From positions 1 through 49,936 of the forward strand of contig CAZPBK010000007.1 in NCBI GenBank assembly GCA_964584985.1: a stretch of DNA of 49,936 bases. The letters are read 5' to 3'. The notes below the pieces were generated by a model, which ran no database searches, was not told where the DNA came from, and saw nothing but the letters and a program-made list of their open reading frames with translations. The position numbers were made by a program, and so were the translations under genes. The DNA is from JABMRF01 sp964584985 (lineage in GTDB: Bacteria; Patescibacteriota; Patescibacteriia; UBA11705; JABHMO01). Positions 15,151-22,043 of this stretch are shown one piece after another (the first letter of the stretch is position 1; each line of letters begins with the position of its first letter).

Positions 15151-15250
15151 NNNNNNNNNNNNNNNNNNNNNNNNNNNNNNNNNNNNNNNNNNNNNNNNNN
15201 NNNNNNNNNNNNNNNNNNNNNNNNNNNNNNNNNNNNNNNNNNNNNNNNNN
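15151..15250. other. Assembly gap (100 N) inside paralog A
   Basis: Exactly 100 undetermined bases. The paralog's N-terminal region takes about 285 bases, so the real gap is probably longer than drawn. Similarity between the two gene copies may have broken the assembly. Confidence 0.97.
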
Positions 15251-15258
15251 TCCTCCTC

Positions 15259-15271
15259 ACCCGTTTCGGGC
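15259..15271 (-). promoter_or_regulatory. Leader hairpin of paralog A
   Basis: On the minus strand GCCCG-AAA-CGGGT, directly before GAGGAGGA. It matches the ACCCG-AAA-CGGGT hairpin of paralog B, with only the outer pair changed from A-U to G-U, so pairing is kept while nearby bases differ. Confidence 0.6.
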
Positions 15272-15302
15272 GTATAGTTAAAGAACAAAAACTTAACTTA
15301 AC

Positions 15303-15331
15303 AATATATCACCCAAAATCTTTTTTGTCAA
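15303..15331 (-). promoter_or_regulatory. Promoter of paralog A
   Basis: On the minus strand TTGACA (15326-15331), 17 bp, TATATT (15303-15308), followed by a leader nearly identical to that of paralog B. Confidence 0.65.
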
Positions 15332-15361
15332 CACAAAAATAATAAATAATCTAAACTTACA

Positions 15362-15397
15362 AAAAAAAGAAGCCCATGAGACGATGCCCATGAGCTT
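15362..15397 (-). terminator. Terminator of paralog B
   Basis: On the minus strand AAGCTCATGGG pairs with TCATGGGCTT using two G-U pairs and is followed by a long T-run. Confidence 0.7.
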
Positions 15398-15454
15398 AAT
15401 TACTTATTTTCCCCATCTATTTTGGACATTTTATTCAAAGACTAAAACAACTTT

Positions 15455-16015
15455 TTATTCCGCTTTTACCGATTTGTTGGGAACCTCTTTTGGACAGAAG
15501 CTCAGGTCAATTATTTTCTGTTTTAAATTGCCAAATCCATAGCCGACCATCACCTTTTCTAGAGAAATACCACCATAAAAATTCACCAAATATCCCTGTC
15601 CCGAAGCAAGCTTGGTTTGCCAAAAAAAGGCTTTGTCATAGCTATACCCCATAATTTCTGTGTTCAACGCCTTAACGCCGGTATTGATCACTTCCAAAGA
15701 ATCCTTATGAGCAAGCACTTTTAGCCCGTTTGACTTAAATTCACACTCCGATGGTAGCTTTGTTTCTTTTGTCAATTCTTGTTCAAGAATCGCCTCTGTT
15801 GAAACCCGCTCTTCTTTTTCCGGAGAAAAAAACCAAGCTCCAAAAAAAGACACCGCACCCAATATAAAGAAAAACACTATCCAGTCCAGCAGTTGTTTGC
15901 GGTCTAAGCGTGAGTTTCCGATTATAAAAGTAGAAACAAAAAGAACAAGAAGCGACACAACAACAATGACAGAAAGTCCTGCAAAAACAACAGCAACATA
16001 AAAAGCCCAATCCAT
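15455..16015 (-). CDS. Paralog B: small two-TM protein with exported C-terminal domain
   Basis: A 186-residue protein of unknown function. Two hydrophobic helices (YVAVVFAGLSVIVVVSLLVL and WIVFFFILGAVSFFGAWFF) form the N-terminal half. A soluble C-terminal domain then starts at a cysteine (SECEF), contains LKVLAHKDSLEVINTG and closes at SFCPKE. That domain is shared with paralog A. Expression signals are strong: TTGACA/TGTATT promoter, a leader with a small hairpin, GAGGAGGA five bases before the ATG, and a terminator. The two genes are a tandem duplication including the leader. The cysteines placed at the start and end of the domain suggest a disulfide outside the membrane. Confidence 0.75.
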   Translation of the reverse strand: MDWAFYVAVVFAGLSVIVVVSLLVLFVSTFIIGNSRLDRKQLLDWIVFFFILGAVSFFGAWFFSPEKEERVSTEAILEQELTKETKLPSECEFKSNGLKVLAHKDSLEVINTGVKALNTEIMGYSYDKAFFWQTKLASGQGYLVNFYGGISLEKVMVGYGFGNLKQKIIDLSFCPKEVPNKSVKAE

Positions 16016-16027
16016 TTTTTCCTCCTC

Positions 16028-16040
16028 ACCCGTTTCGGGT
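16028..16040 (-). promoter_or_regulatory. Leader hairpin of paralog B
   Basis: On the minus strand ACCCG-AAA-CGGGT immediately upstream of the ribosome site; see the matching hairpin of paralog A. Confidence 0.6.
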
Positions 16041-16071
16041 TATTGATTAAAGAACAAAAACTTAACTTAAC

Positions 16072-16100
16072 AATACATCGCCTAAAATTCTTTTTGTCAA
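16072..16100 (-). promoter_or_regulatory. Promoter of paralog B
   Basis: On the minus strand TTGACA (16095-16100), 17 bp, TGTATT (16072-16077). Confidence 0.6.
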
Positions 16101-16119
16101 GTCTAATTTATTTAAAATA

Positions 16120-16149
16120 AAAATTCCCGCTTGAACAAACAGGAATTTT
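16120..16149 (-). terminator. Terminator of rplU
   Basis: AAAATTCC (16120-16127) pairs with GGAATTTT (16142-16149); on the minus strand TTTTATTTT follows. Confidence 0.6.
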
Positions 16150-16161
16150 CAAAAAAATATC

Positions 16162-16476
16162 TTATACCTTGGTAATCTTAACTTTTGTATAAGGCTGACG
16201 ATGTCCGGCAGTGCGACGGTAACGGGTTTTCCTTTTATATTTCATTACTTTAACCTTTTTCTCTCTGCCCTGATCCAAAATCTCAGCCTCCACAGTCGCA
16301 CTTTTTACTTCCGGTTGCCCCAATTCAAATGTTTTGCCGTCTTCCGAGGCTTTTAATAAAACTCGGTCAAATTTCACCTTATCACCTTTTTCGCCTTTTA
16401 TTTTTTCTATTTTTAAATCTTGTCCTTTGGTTACTTTGTATTGTTTACCTCCGGTTTTGATTACTGCAATAGTCAT
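16162..16476 (-). CDS. rplU: Ribosomal protein L21
   Basis: A 104-residue L21 of the large ribosomal subunit, which binds 23S rRNA. Signatures are VIKTGGKQYKV at the N-terminus and KVKVMKYKRKTRYRRTAGHR with YTKVKI at the C-terminus. In most bacteria rplU is followed by rpmA (L27); here a terminator and the unrelated paralog B follow, so L27 must be elsewhere. A leader of about 110 nt with two hairpins precedes it, which suggests feedback control. Confidence 0.96.
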   Translation of the reverse strand: MTIAVIKTGGKQYKVTKGQDLKIEKIKGEKGDKVKFDRVLLKASEDGKTFELGQPEVKSATVEAEILDQGREKKVKVMKYKRKTRYRRTAGHRQPYTKVKITKV

Positions 16477-16520
16477 ATTTACAAATATGTTTCCAACGCT
16501 TTTAGCCGTAAAATAATTTA

Positions 16521-16569
16521 AGCTCTTTGTACAGAGCTAAAATTAGCTGATATCTTCGGCCTGCGCCGG
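16521..16569 (-). promoter_or_regulatory. Structured leader of rplU (candidate L21 leader)
   Basis: Two hairpins lie between the promoter and the ATG: CGGC/GCCG (16557-16560 with 16565-16568) and AGCTCT/AGAGCT (16521-16526 with 16533-16538). Ribosomal protein leaders often bind the encoded protein to limit translation. The match to the known L21 leader family was not tested. Confidence 0.4.
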
Positions 16570-16595
16570 AAAAAGATTAATTTTTTACTAAGATC

Positions 16596-16624
16596 AGCAT
16601 ACCTTATTTTTTGACTTTGGTCAA
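16596..16624 (-). promoter_or_regulatory. Promoter of rplU, overlapping the end of the upstream gene
   Basis: On the minus strand TTGACC (16619-16624), 17 bp, TATGCT (16596-16601). The -35 box lies within the last codons of the preceding transferase gene. Confidence 0.5.
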
Positions 16625-17725
16625 GTCTTTATCGCGCTCCAATTTTTTCTTGTATATATAAGCCAAAATTAGCATAAAAACAATTATCACCGCAAAAACA
16701 CCGGATAAAAAATTCAAACCGATCTCCTGGAAATAATAAGCAATCAAGCCAAAAATAACGGCAATAAAATATAAAAATAAAACGGATTTTTTCACTGAAA
16801 AACCGGCATCCAGTAGCCTATGATGCAAATGTTTTCTATCTGCGGAAATTATTTTCTTGTTTTCCATTTTTCGTCTAACCATAGTCCAAATAAAATCCAA
16901 CAGCGGAATACCCAGCAACATCAAAGTAATCCCGACTTTACTACCACTGATTATTGATAAAGTTCCCAGCAAAAAACCGGCCAAGGTACTACCGCCTTCG
17001 CCCAAAAATATTCCGGCCGGATTGAAATTAAAAACCAAAAACCCAACAAAAACGCCTACCATAATTATGGCCAAGAGCGCCACATCATATTGTACAATTT
17101 CGCCTTTGTTCAAAGCGGTCAAAAAAATAAAAACACCGGCAATAATAGTTATGCCGGAAACCAAACCATCCAAACCATCCAAAAGCTTGGTGGTGTAAAT
17201 CATGGCCAACAACCAAACAAAAGTAAAAACATCAGATAGCAAAGTCAGTTTATACGGAAAACCACCGTACCAAAAAAGATTAAAAGAATATTTATCCAGC
17301 TCAATCAAGCCTTGCCCCAAAGGATTTGTAATGGAGTCAATACCGATCCCGCAGGCAATCACGCTGATAATGGACATAATTGGCCAAACAATCTGGTGTT
17401 TCGGAGCTAAATTATATTTATCATCCAAAAAACCGCCCAAGGCCAAAAAAGAACTGCCCAAAAAAATTCCCAACAGATTTTTTAAAATCAAGGTTCCTCC
17501 GGTCAAATTATCAGTAAAAAAAAGATATAATAAAATAACCAGATTCAGAGCTAAAAAAATAGCCAAACCACCCAACAAGGGAGTCGGCTTCTTGTGGATC
17601 TTTCTGATCTGATCCGGTTTGTCAATTATTTTTAATTTTTTAGCTAAAAAAATTACCGGAAAAACAAAAGCCACGCCGGCAACAAAAGAAATAACCAAGG
17701 CCAAAATATAATCCAAAGAATCCAT
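16604..17725 (-). CDS. WecA/TagO-type polyprenyl-phosphate sugar-1-phosphate transferase
   Basis: A 373-residue multi-pass membrane enzyme of the MraY/WecA superfamily. It joins a UDP-sugar phosphate to undecaprenyl phosphate on the cytoplasmic face, the first step of a lipid-linked glycan. About ten membrane helices are seen. Motifs are GGFLDDKYNL (DDxx), KLLDGLDGLVSGI, FNPAGIFLGEGGSTLAGF, and RKHLHHRLLDAG, the histidine-rich loop that points to WecA/TagO/Rfe rather than MraY. The sugar is probably N-acetylglucosamine but cannot be fixed from sequence. It has its own promoter. Confidence 0.9.
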   Translation of the reverse strand: MDSLDYILALVISFVAGVAFVFPVIFLAKKLKIIDKPDQIRKIHKKPTPLLGGLAIFLALNLVILLYLFFTDNLTGGTLILKNLLGIFLGSSFLALGGFLDDKYNLAPKHQIVWPIMSIISVIACGIGIDSITNPLGQGLIELDKYSFNLFWYGGFPYKLTLLSDVFTFVWLLAMIYTTKLLDGLDGLVSGITIIAGVFIFLTALNKGEIVQYDVALLAIIMVGVFVGFLVFNFNPAGIFLGEGGSTLAGFLLGTLSIISGSKVGITLMLLGIPLLDFIWTMVRRKMENKKIISADRKHLHHRLLDAGFSVKKSVLFLYFIAVIFGLIAYYFQEIGLNFLSGVFAVIIVFMLILAYIYKKKLERDKDLTKVKK

Positions 17726-17760
17726 AAGATTTAAAATAAAAATTAACCGTTTATAAGTTA

Positions 17761-17789
17761 ATTTTAATATATTTTCAGTTTTTTTTCAA
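17761..17789 (-). promoter_or_regulatory. Promoter of the WecA-type gene
   Basis: On the minus strand TTGAAA (17784-17789), 17 bp, TAAAAT (17761-17766). Confidence 0.6.
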
Positions 17790-17883
17790 TTATTCTAGCC
17801 CCTCTTTATAGTTTATTTAATTAGTAAGAGCTAAATAAAAAAATTATTGTTAATTTATTTCATAACTGCCTGATTTGTATTTT

Positions 17884-20643
17884 TTACAATTTTTTCGCTT
17901 TTTCAATATTAAGCTTGCCCCCGACCTCCAAAACAACCTTGTCGCGCCGGCTGATTTCGCCTTTTAACAAATAGTCAGCCAAAACATCGTCCACCTTGGT
18001 TTGAATGGTCCGACGCAAAGGACGAGCTCCGAATTTTGGATCAAATCCGGACTCAGCCAGCTCGGCAATAGCAGCCTCGGTGGCGGAAAACTCAATACCT
18101 TTTTCTTCCAAACGACGACTTATTTTATTGACCATAAGCTTGGCGATTTTAATAACATCCACCATGGACAATGGTTTAAAAACCACCACTCCGTCAAAAC
18201 GATTTAAAAACTCGGGACGAAAATGTTGTTTTAATTTCTCGTTAATCAAGTAATCTTTGATCTTGTCCACTTCTGTTCCTTTATTGATTTCATCTTGGAT
18301 ATATTGAGCTCCGGCATTAGAAGTCATAATAATTATGGTATTGGTAAAATCAATGGTGCGTCCCTGAGCGTCAGTTAAACGACCATCATCCAAAACCTGT
18401 AAAAATATATTTAAAATATCCGGATGAGCTTTTTCCACTTCATCAAAAAGCAAAAGAGCAAAAGGATTTTTCCTGACTTTTTCAGTTAAATAGCCCGCTT
18501 CCCGACCATGACCGATCAAACGAACCAAGCTAGCTTGATTTTGATATTCGGACATATCCAAACGAATCATTGATTCTTCACTGCCAAAATAAACCTCGGA
18601 AACAGTTTTGGCCAACTCGGTTTTACCCACGCCGGTCGGTCCCAAAAACAACATGCTGGAAATCGGTCTTTTGCCCTCTCTTAATTCGGCTCTGGCCCGA
18701 CGAATACCGGAAGCCACGGCTTTTACCGCTTCTTCTTGATCAACCATTCTTTCATGAATTCTATCTTCCAAATTAAGCAATTTCTCACTTTCTTTTTCCG
18801 TCACTTTGGTCAAAGGAATACCGGTCATCTCGGAAATAACCTCGGCCACATCCTCTCCTTTGATTAAACTTTTTTCACCGCGTGTTTTTTTAACCTTGAC
18901 CGCCACTTGCTCCAAAATTTCAATGGCCTTATCCGGCAAATAACGATCATGAATATATCTGGCCGATAAAAGAGCCGCCTGTTCAATGGCATCATAAGAA
19001 AAATAAAGGGAATTTTGATATTCAATCGGTCCACTTTTGGCTTCCAAAACCTGAATGGCTTGATTTATTTCCAACTCATCCACTTTTATATTTTGAAAAA
19101 CCGCGTCCAAACTTCTCCCTTCAATTGCTTGAGAATACTCCTGCGGATAAGTGGTAGCAATAGTTAGAAACAAATGTTTGCCCATAACCTCGGCAAAAAC
19201 CTCGGATAAATCCAAACTGCTTTGTCCCCCGGCGGTAATACCGTGCAAATTGTGAATATCCTCCACCACCAAAATTATATTGCCCGAACGAATAACTTCA
19301 TCAGCAATAACCAAAAGTCTTTGCTCTGCTCCGGCCGCATCCACTCCGGCCAAAAGACTGGAAACTTTTAAATTAACCAAACGCTTATCTTGCAATTCCT
19401 CGGGCACATCTTCGGAAACCATGCGTTGTGCCAAACCCTGGATTATAGTGGTGCGTCCCACGCCCTGATGTCCGATCAACATAACGCCCTGGCGCGAACC
19501 CTGAGTTATCCTGAATATTTTTTCAAATTCCTCCTCTCGACCAATGCATGGGAAAAAATGTCCGTATTTGGCTTGCAAAGTCAGATCATCACTGAATTTA
19601 TCCAAAAACGGTGTGGCCACTGCAGTCATGGCTCGATCCAAACCGCTTTTAGGCTTATATTTGGCTCTACCTCGATATCTTTGTAAATTGCTTCTTAATT
19701 CTTCCTGAATTCTGATCCAAGCCACCACGTTTTTCATTTTTTGATAATTAAGATCATAATCAACCAAAATCTCTTCTACATCATCTCTTTCTTCAGTGAC
19801 CCGACAATCACTTGGCTCGGCCAAAGCCAAAATTATCTCCGGAATATCCACCTTGTCTTTGTTACTTAAATAAGCTTCGCGATAAGCCTGAAGCAAAGTT
19901 TTTTGCGCTTCCACGCTTAAAACCGGATTACCCGGACGACTGATAATATTTTTATTCAAATATCTGCTGATCTTTTTTTTGAATGATTCAAAATTAATCC
20001 CCAAACGACCCAAGATCACCGCTGATTTATCAAACTGCGGCAAAACACCCAAAAGATGAATCCTTTGTACCTGGTTATGATCAAAATGCTTGGCCAACCG
20101 CCAAGCGGCTTGCACAAATTCATCTGCCGGCTGAATAAAACTCTTGGCAATATCCAATTGATCTTTTTTCTCAACCAAATTAAGATCGGCGCTGTGCCAA
20201 GACGGAGGAATTTGTTCGGATTTAAAAACCTTGGTTAAAACATGACCTCCGCTAGCTCCGACTTGATCCAGACGATAATAAAGATATAAATCCACCAACA
20301 AAGTTAACCAAAAATAAAATTTTACCCAGTCCGGAGTCAACCAATATTCCAGTTGAAAAAACAAAGAAAAATTATCTAAATATCCAATATAGCCCATTAA
20401 AAACAAACCGGACAAACCGATTAAAGCCAAAATAATATTATAAGCCATGATCAGTTTTCGGGTGACCGCTTCATAAGCCAGGTGCTTGGAATCAAAATAC
20501 TTGCCCCAATAAATAACTTTGTCCTGCAAACGCGCGGCCGTACCCAAACCATGGCATTTTTGACAAGGCTGTTTATCAATCATTCCGGCACCCGAGCATT
20601 CGGGGCAGACAGAAAAATTTAATTTTTTATCTTTCTCAGACAT
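17884..20643 (-). CDS. Membrane-anchored two-domain Clp AAA+ protein with zinc ribbon and degenerate first ATPase
   Basis: A 919-residue Clp/Hsp100-type protein with an unusual front end. Residues 13-30 form a DnaJ-like zinc motif (C13, C16, C27, C30), followed by two membrane helices (about 65-87 and 106-123) and a Clp-N-like helical region. The first AAA+ domain is damaged at key sites: Walker A reads GHQGVGRTT, with arginine (about R397) for the catalytic lysine; Walker B reads LVVEDIH instead of a DE pair; and the usual RRF arginine-finger segment reads DAVFQNI. The second AAA+ domain is intact (GPTGVGKTELA, LLLFDEVEKAH, TSNAGA, FLNRFDGVVVF, FGARPLRR). There is no ClpB-type coiled M domain and I see no clear ClpP-docking loop. 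It is co-transcribed with the membrane gene just upstream (8-nt overlap). It probably unfolds substrates at the membrane, powered by the second ring. Confidence 0.88.
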   Translation of the reverse strand: MSEKDKKLNFSVCPECSGAGMIDKQPCQKCHGLGTAARLQDKVIYWGKYFDSKHLAYEAVTRKLIMAYNIILALIGLSGLFLMGYIGYLDNFSLFFQLEYWLTPDWVKFYFWLTLLVDLYLYYRLDQVGASGGHVLTKVFKSEQIPPSWHSADLNLVEKKDQLDIAKSFIQPADEFVQAAWRLAKHFDHNQVQRIHLLGVLPQFDKSAVILGRLGINFESFKKKISRYLNKNIISRPGNPVLSVEAQKTLLQAYREAYLSNKDKVDIPEIILALAEPSDCRVTEERDDVEEILVDYDLNYQKMKNVVAWIRIQEELRSNLQRYRGRAKYKPKSGLDRAMTAVATPFLDKFSDDLTLQAKYGHFFPCIGREEEFEKIFRITQGSRQGVMLIGHQGVGRTTIIQGLAQRMVSEDVPEELQDKRLVNLKVSSLLAGVDAAGAEQRLLVIADEVIRSGNIILVVEDIHNLHGITAGGQSSLDLSEVFAEVMGKHLFLTIATTYPQEYSQAIEGRSLDAVFQNIKVDELEINQAIQVLEAKSGPIEYQNSLYFSYDAIEQAALLSARYIHDRYLPDKAIEILEQVAVKVKKTRGEKSLIKGEDVAEVISEMTGIPLTKVTEKESEKLLNLEDRIHERMVDQEEAVKAVASGIRRARAELREGKRPISSMLFLGPTGVGKTELAKTVSEVYFGSEESMIRLDMSEYQNQASLVRLIGHGREAGYLTEKVRKNPFALLLFDEVEKAHPDILNIFLQVLDDGRLTDAQGRTIDFTNTIIIMTSNAGAQYIQDEINKGTEVDKIKDYLINEKLKQHFRPEFLNRFDGVVVFKPLSMVDVIKIAKLMVNKISRRLEEKGIEFSATEAAIAELAESGFDPKFGARPLRRTIQTKVDDVLADYLLKGEISRRDKVVLEVGGKLNIEKAKKL

Positions 20644-21025
20644 AAATATTTCCCAATAAACCGGTGTTATACAAAACTTGAAATAATAAAAACAAAGGCA
20701 AAATCAGCCAAACCAAAAACACAATAAATGCAAAAACAATCCAAAACATAAGCAAAAAACTGCGAACAATGATTTGGAACAAACGCATGAAAAAACTAAT
20801 AATTCTCCCCTGCCAATCATATTGTCCGAACATGGGCTTCAATATATTTTTCACCCAAATGCTCAAGCCCAATTCTTTATTACCCAAACTAATCGTATTT
20901 TTCATGGATTGCCAAGCCTTTTTCAAACCGTCGCTATACCACCAAACCGGCCAATACAAAATATCCAAAATCAAATCACGAAAAATAAATTTTACTGATT
21001 TTACCAATAAATTTTCTTTAACCAT
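20636..21025 (-). CDS. Small membrane protein partner of the Clp protein
   Basis: A 129-residue protein I do not recognise. An amphipathic, Trp-rich N-terminal half (DLILDILYWPVWWYSDGLKK, IWVKNILKPMFG) precedes a strongly hydrophobic stretch of about 45 residues (MRLFQIIVRSFLLMFWIVFA to LPLFLLFQVLY) that can form two membrane helices. Its stop overlaps the start of the Clp gene by 8 nt, implying translational coupling. Since the Clp protein is itself membrane-anchored, a physical complex is plausible. The role is inferred only from coupling and topology. Confidence 0.75.
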   Translation of the reverse strand: MVKENLLVKSVKFIFRDLILDILYWPVWWYSDGLKKAWQSMKNTISLGNKELGLSIWVKNILKPMFGQYDWQGRIISFFMRLFQIIVRSFLLMFWIVFAFIVFLVWLILPLFLLFQVLYNTGLLGNIYV

Positions 21026-21046
21026 ATAGTGTTGATCTTCAAAAAT

Positions 21047-21075
21047 ATTATACCATTTTTTTTCTTTTCAACCAA
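21047..21075 (-). promoter_or_regulatory. Promoter of the membrane protein-Clp operon
   Basis: On the minus strand TTGGTT (21070-21075), 17 bp, TATAAT (21047-21052), with TG one base ahead of the -10 box (extended -10). Confidence 0.55.
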
Positions 21076-21101
21076 AAGTTTATGCACTTTTTATAAATAA
21101 A

Positions 21102-21128
21102 AAGCCCGTTTTTTTCTCAAACGAACTT
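21102..21128 (-). terminator. Terminator of the deoxynucleoside kinase gene
   Basis: On the minus strand AAGTTCGTTT pairs with AAACGGGCTT using two U-G pairs, then TTTTTATTT follows. The wobble pairs work only on this strand. Confidence 0.6.
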
Positions 21129-21143
21129 TTTTATATTTTTATT

Positions 21144-21758
21144 TCAAAAAAATTTTTCCAAAGATTCTAAAAATGAGTAAAAATCCACACTGCGATTTTT
21201 CAAGTCCAAATCATCATAATTTATAATAACCACTTGCGCCAAATCAAAATTTCCGGCCCATTTATCGTACAACTTATTAATATCCTCAATGTATTTTTTG
21301 TTGATATTTTTTTCAATTTTTCTTCCACTGCTTTTTAGCCGCCGCAAAATAGTCTCAGTGGAAGCGCGCAAATAGACTATCAAATCAGGAGCCGGTAAAA
21401 TATTTTTGCATGTCTGATAAACCCGTTGATATGTTTTCCATTCTCTCTTGGAGATAAATCCTCTTTGATAACAATATCTGGCAAAAACCTCGGCATTTTC
21501 ATAAATTGAACGATCTTCCACCACCGAGTCTTTATCAACCACCAACTGATAATGATCTTCCAGTCTTTTGCTTAAAAAAAACATTTGAGAATGAAAAGCC
21601 CAGCGTTTCATGTTTTTATAAAAATCCTCCAAATACGGATTTTTAACATCTTGCTCCAAATAAGGTTTAAATTTATAATGCTCGGCCAATTTCTTGGTCA
21701 AAGTGGACTTGCCAATGCCAATATTACCGCTGATTGTAATAAATTTCTTGTCTTGCAT
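21144..21758 (-). CDS. Deoxynucleoside kinase
   Basis: A 204-residue kinase of the dNK/dGK-dAK family that phosphorylates deoxynucleosides for nucleotide salvage. Features in order: P-loop GNIGIGKSTL (residues 11-20), the substrate-side LEQDVKNPYLEDFY and FLSKRLEDHYQ, the catalytic VEDRSIYENAEVFA (E-D-R-S), and the arginine-rich lid YLRASTETILRRLKSSGR. The LID and ERS/DRS motifs separate it from thymidylate kinase. Which base it prefers cannot be told. CPR bacteria often lack full nucleotide synthesis, so salvage fits. A terminator follows. Confidence 0.9.
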   Translation of the reverse strand: MQDKKFITISGNIGIGKSTLTKKLAEHYKFKPYLEQDVKNPYLEDFYKNMKRWAFHSQMFFLSKRLEDHYQLVVDKDSVVEDRSIYENAEVFARYCYQRGFISKREWKTYQRVYQTCKNILPAPDLIVYLRASTETILRRLKSSGRKIEKNINKKYIEDINKLYDKWAGNFDLAQVVIINYDDLDLKNRSVDFYSFLESLEKFF

Positions 21759-21960
21759 ATGGCTCTATTTTAACAAACTTTTGAAGAAAAGTGTATAGTG
21801 GATAATTCATAAAAGGTCCAAACCTGTCTTCAATAAAATCCGGTAATAAGACCAAAGAAGCCATAAAGCCTCCAAAATAGCTCATAAAAGATATGCCATT
21901 CCGGATTTAAGTATTGAGATGCTTTGACAAGGCATAACAACCAACCAAAAGGAGAAAAAC

Positions 21961-21984
21961 ATGCTTAAAAAGCCTAAACAGTAA
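21961..21984 (+). other. Seven-codon micro-ORF with a ribosome site
   Basis: AAAGGAGAAAAAC precedes ATG and seven codons (MLKKPKQ) before TAA, in a 285-base space without a larger gene. No matching promoter pair or clear terminator was found. It may be a decayed small gene of the strong-ribosome-site class found elsewhere in the window, or chance. Confidence 0.25.
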
Positions 21985-22043
21985 AAGTCGACGGACAAAT
22001 CAGTGTTTTTTTTATTTCACCTTTTATTATCAATTTTATTCTT

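Noticed and set aside
15057..15342. Open frames spanning the second N run, including a frame that reads the leader as protein
   Set aside because: The segment right of the gap is a promoter and leader shared with paralog B, so protein readings of it are spurious.
17884..20643. ClpB disaggregase
   Set aside because: No coiled M domain between the two AAA+ domains, and the front end is a zinc motif plus membrane helices.
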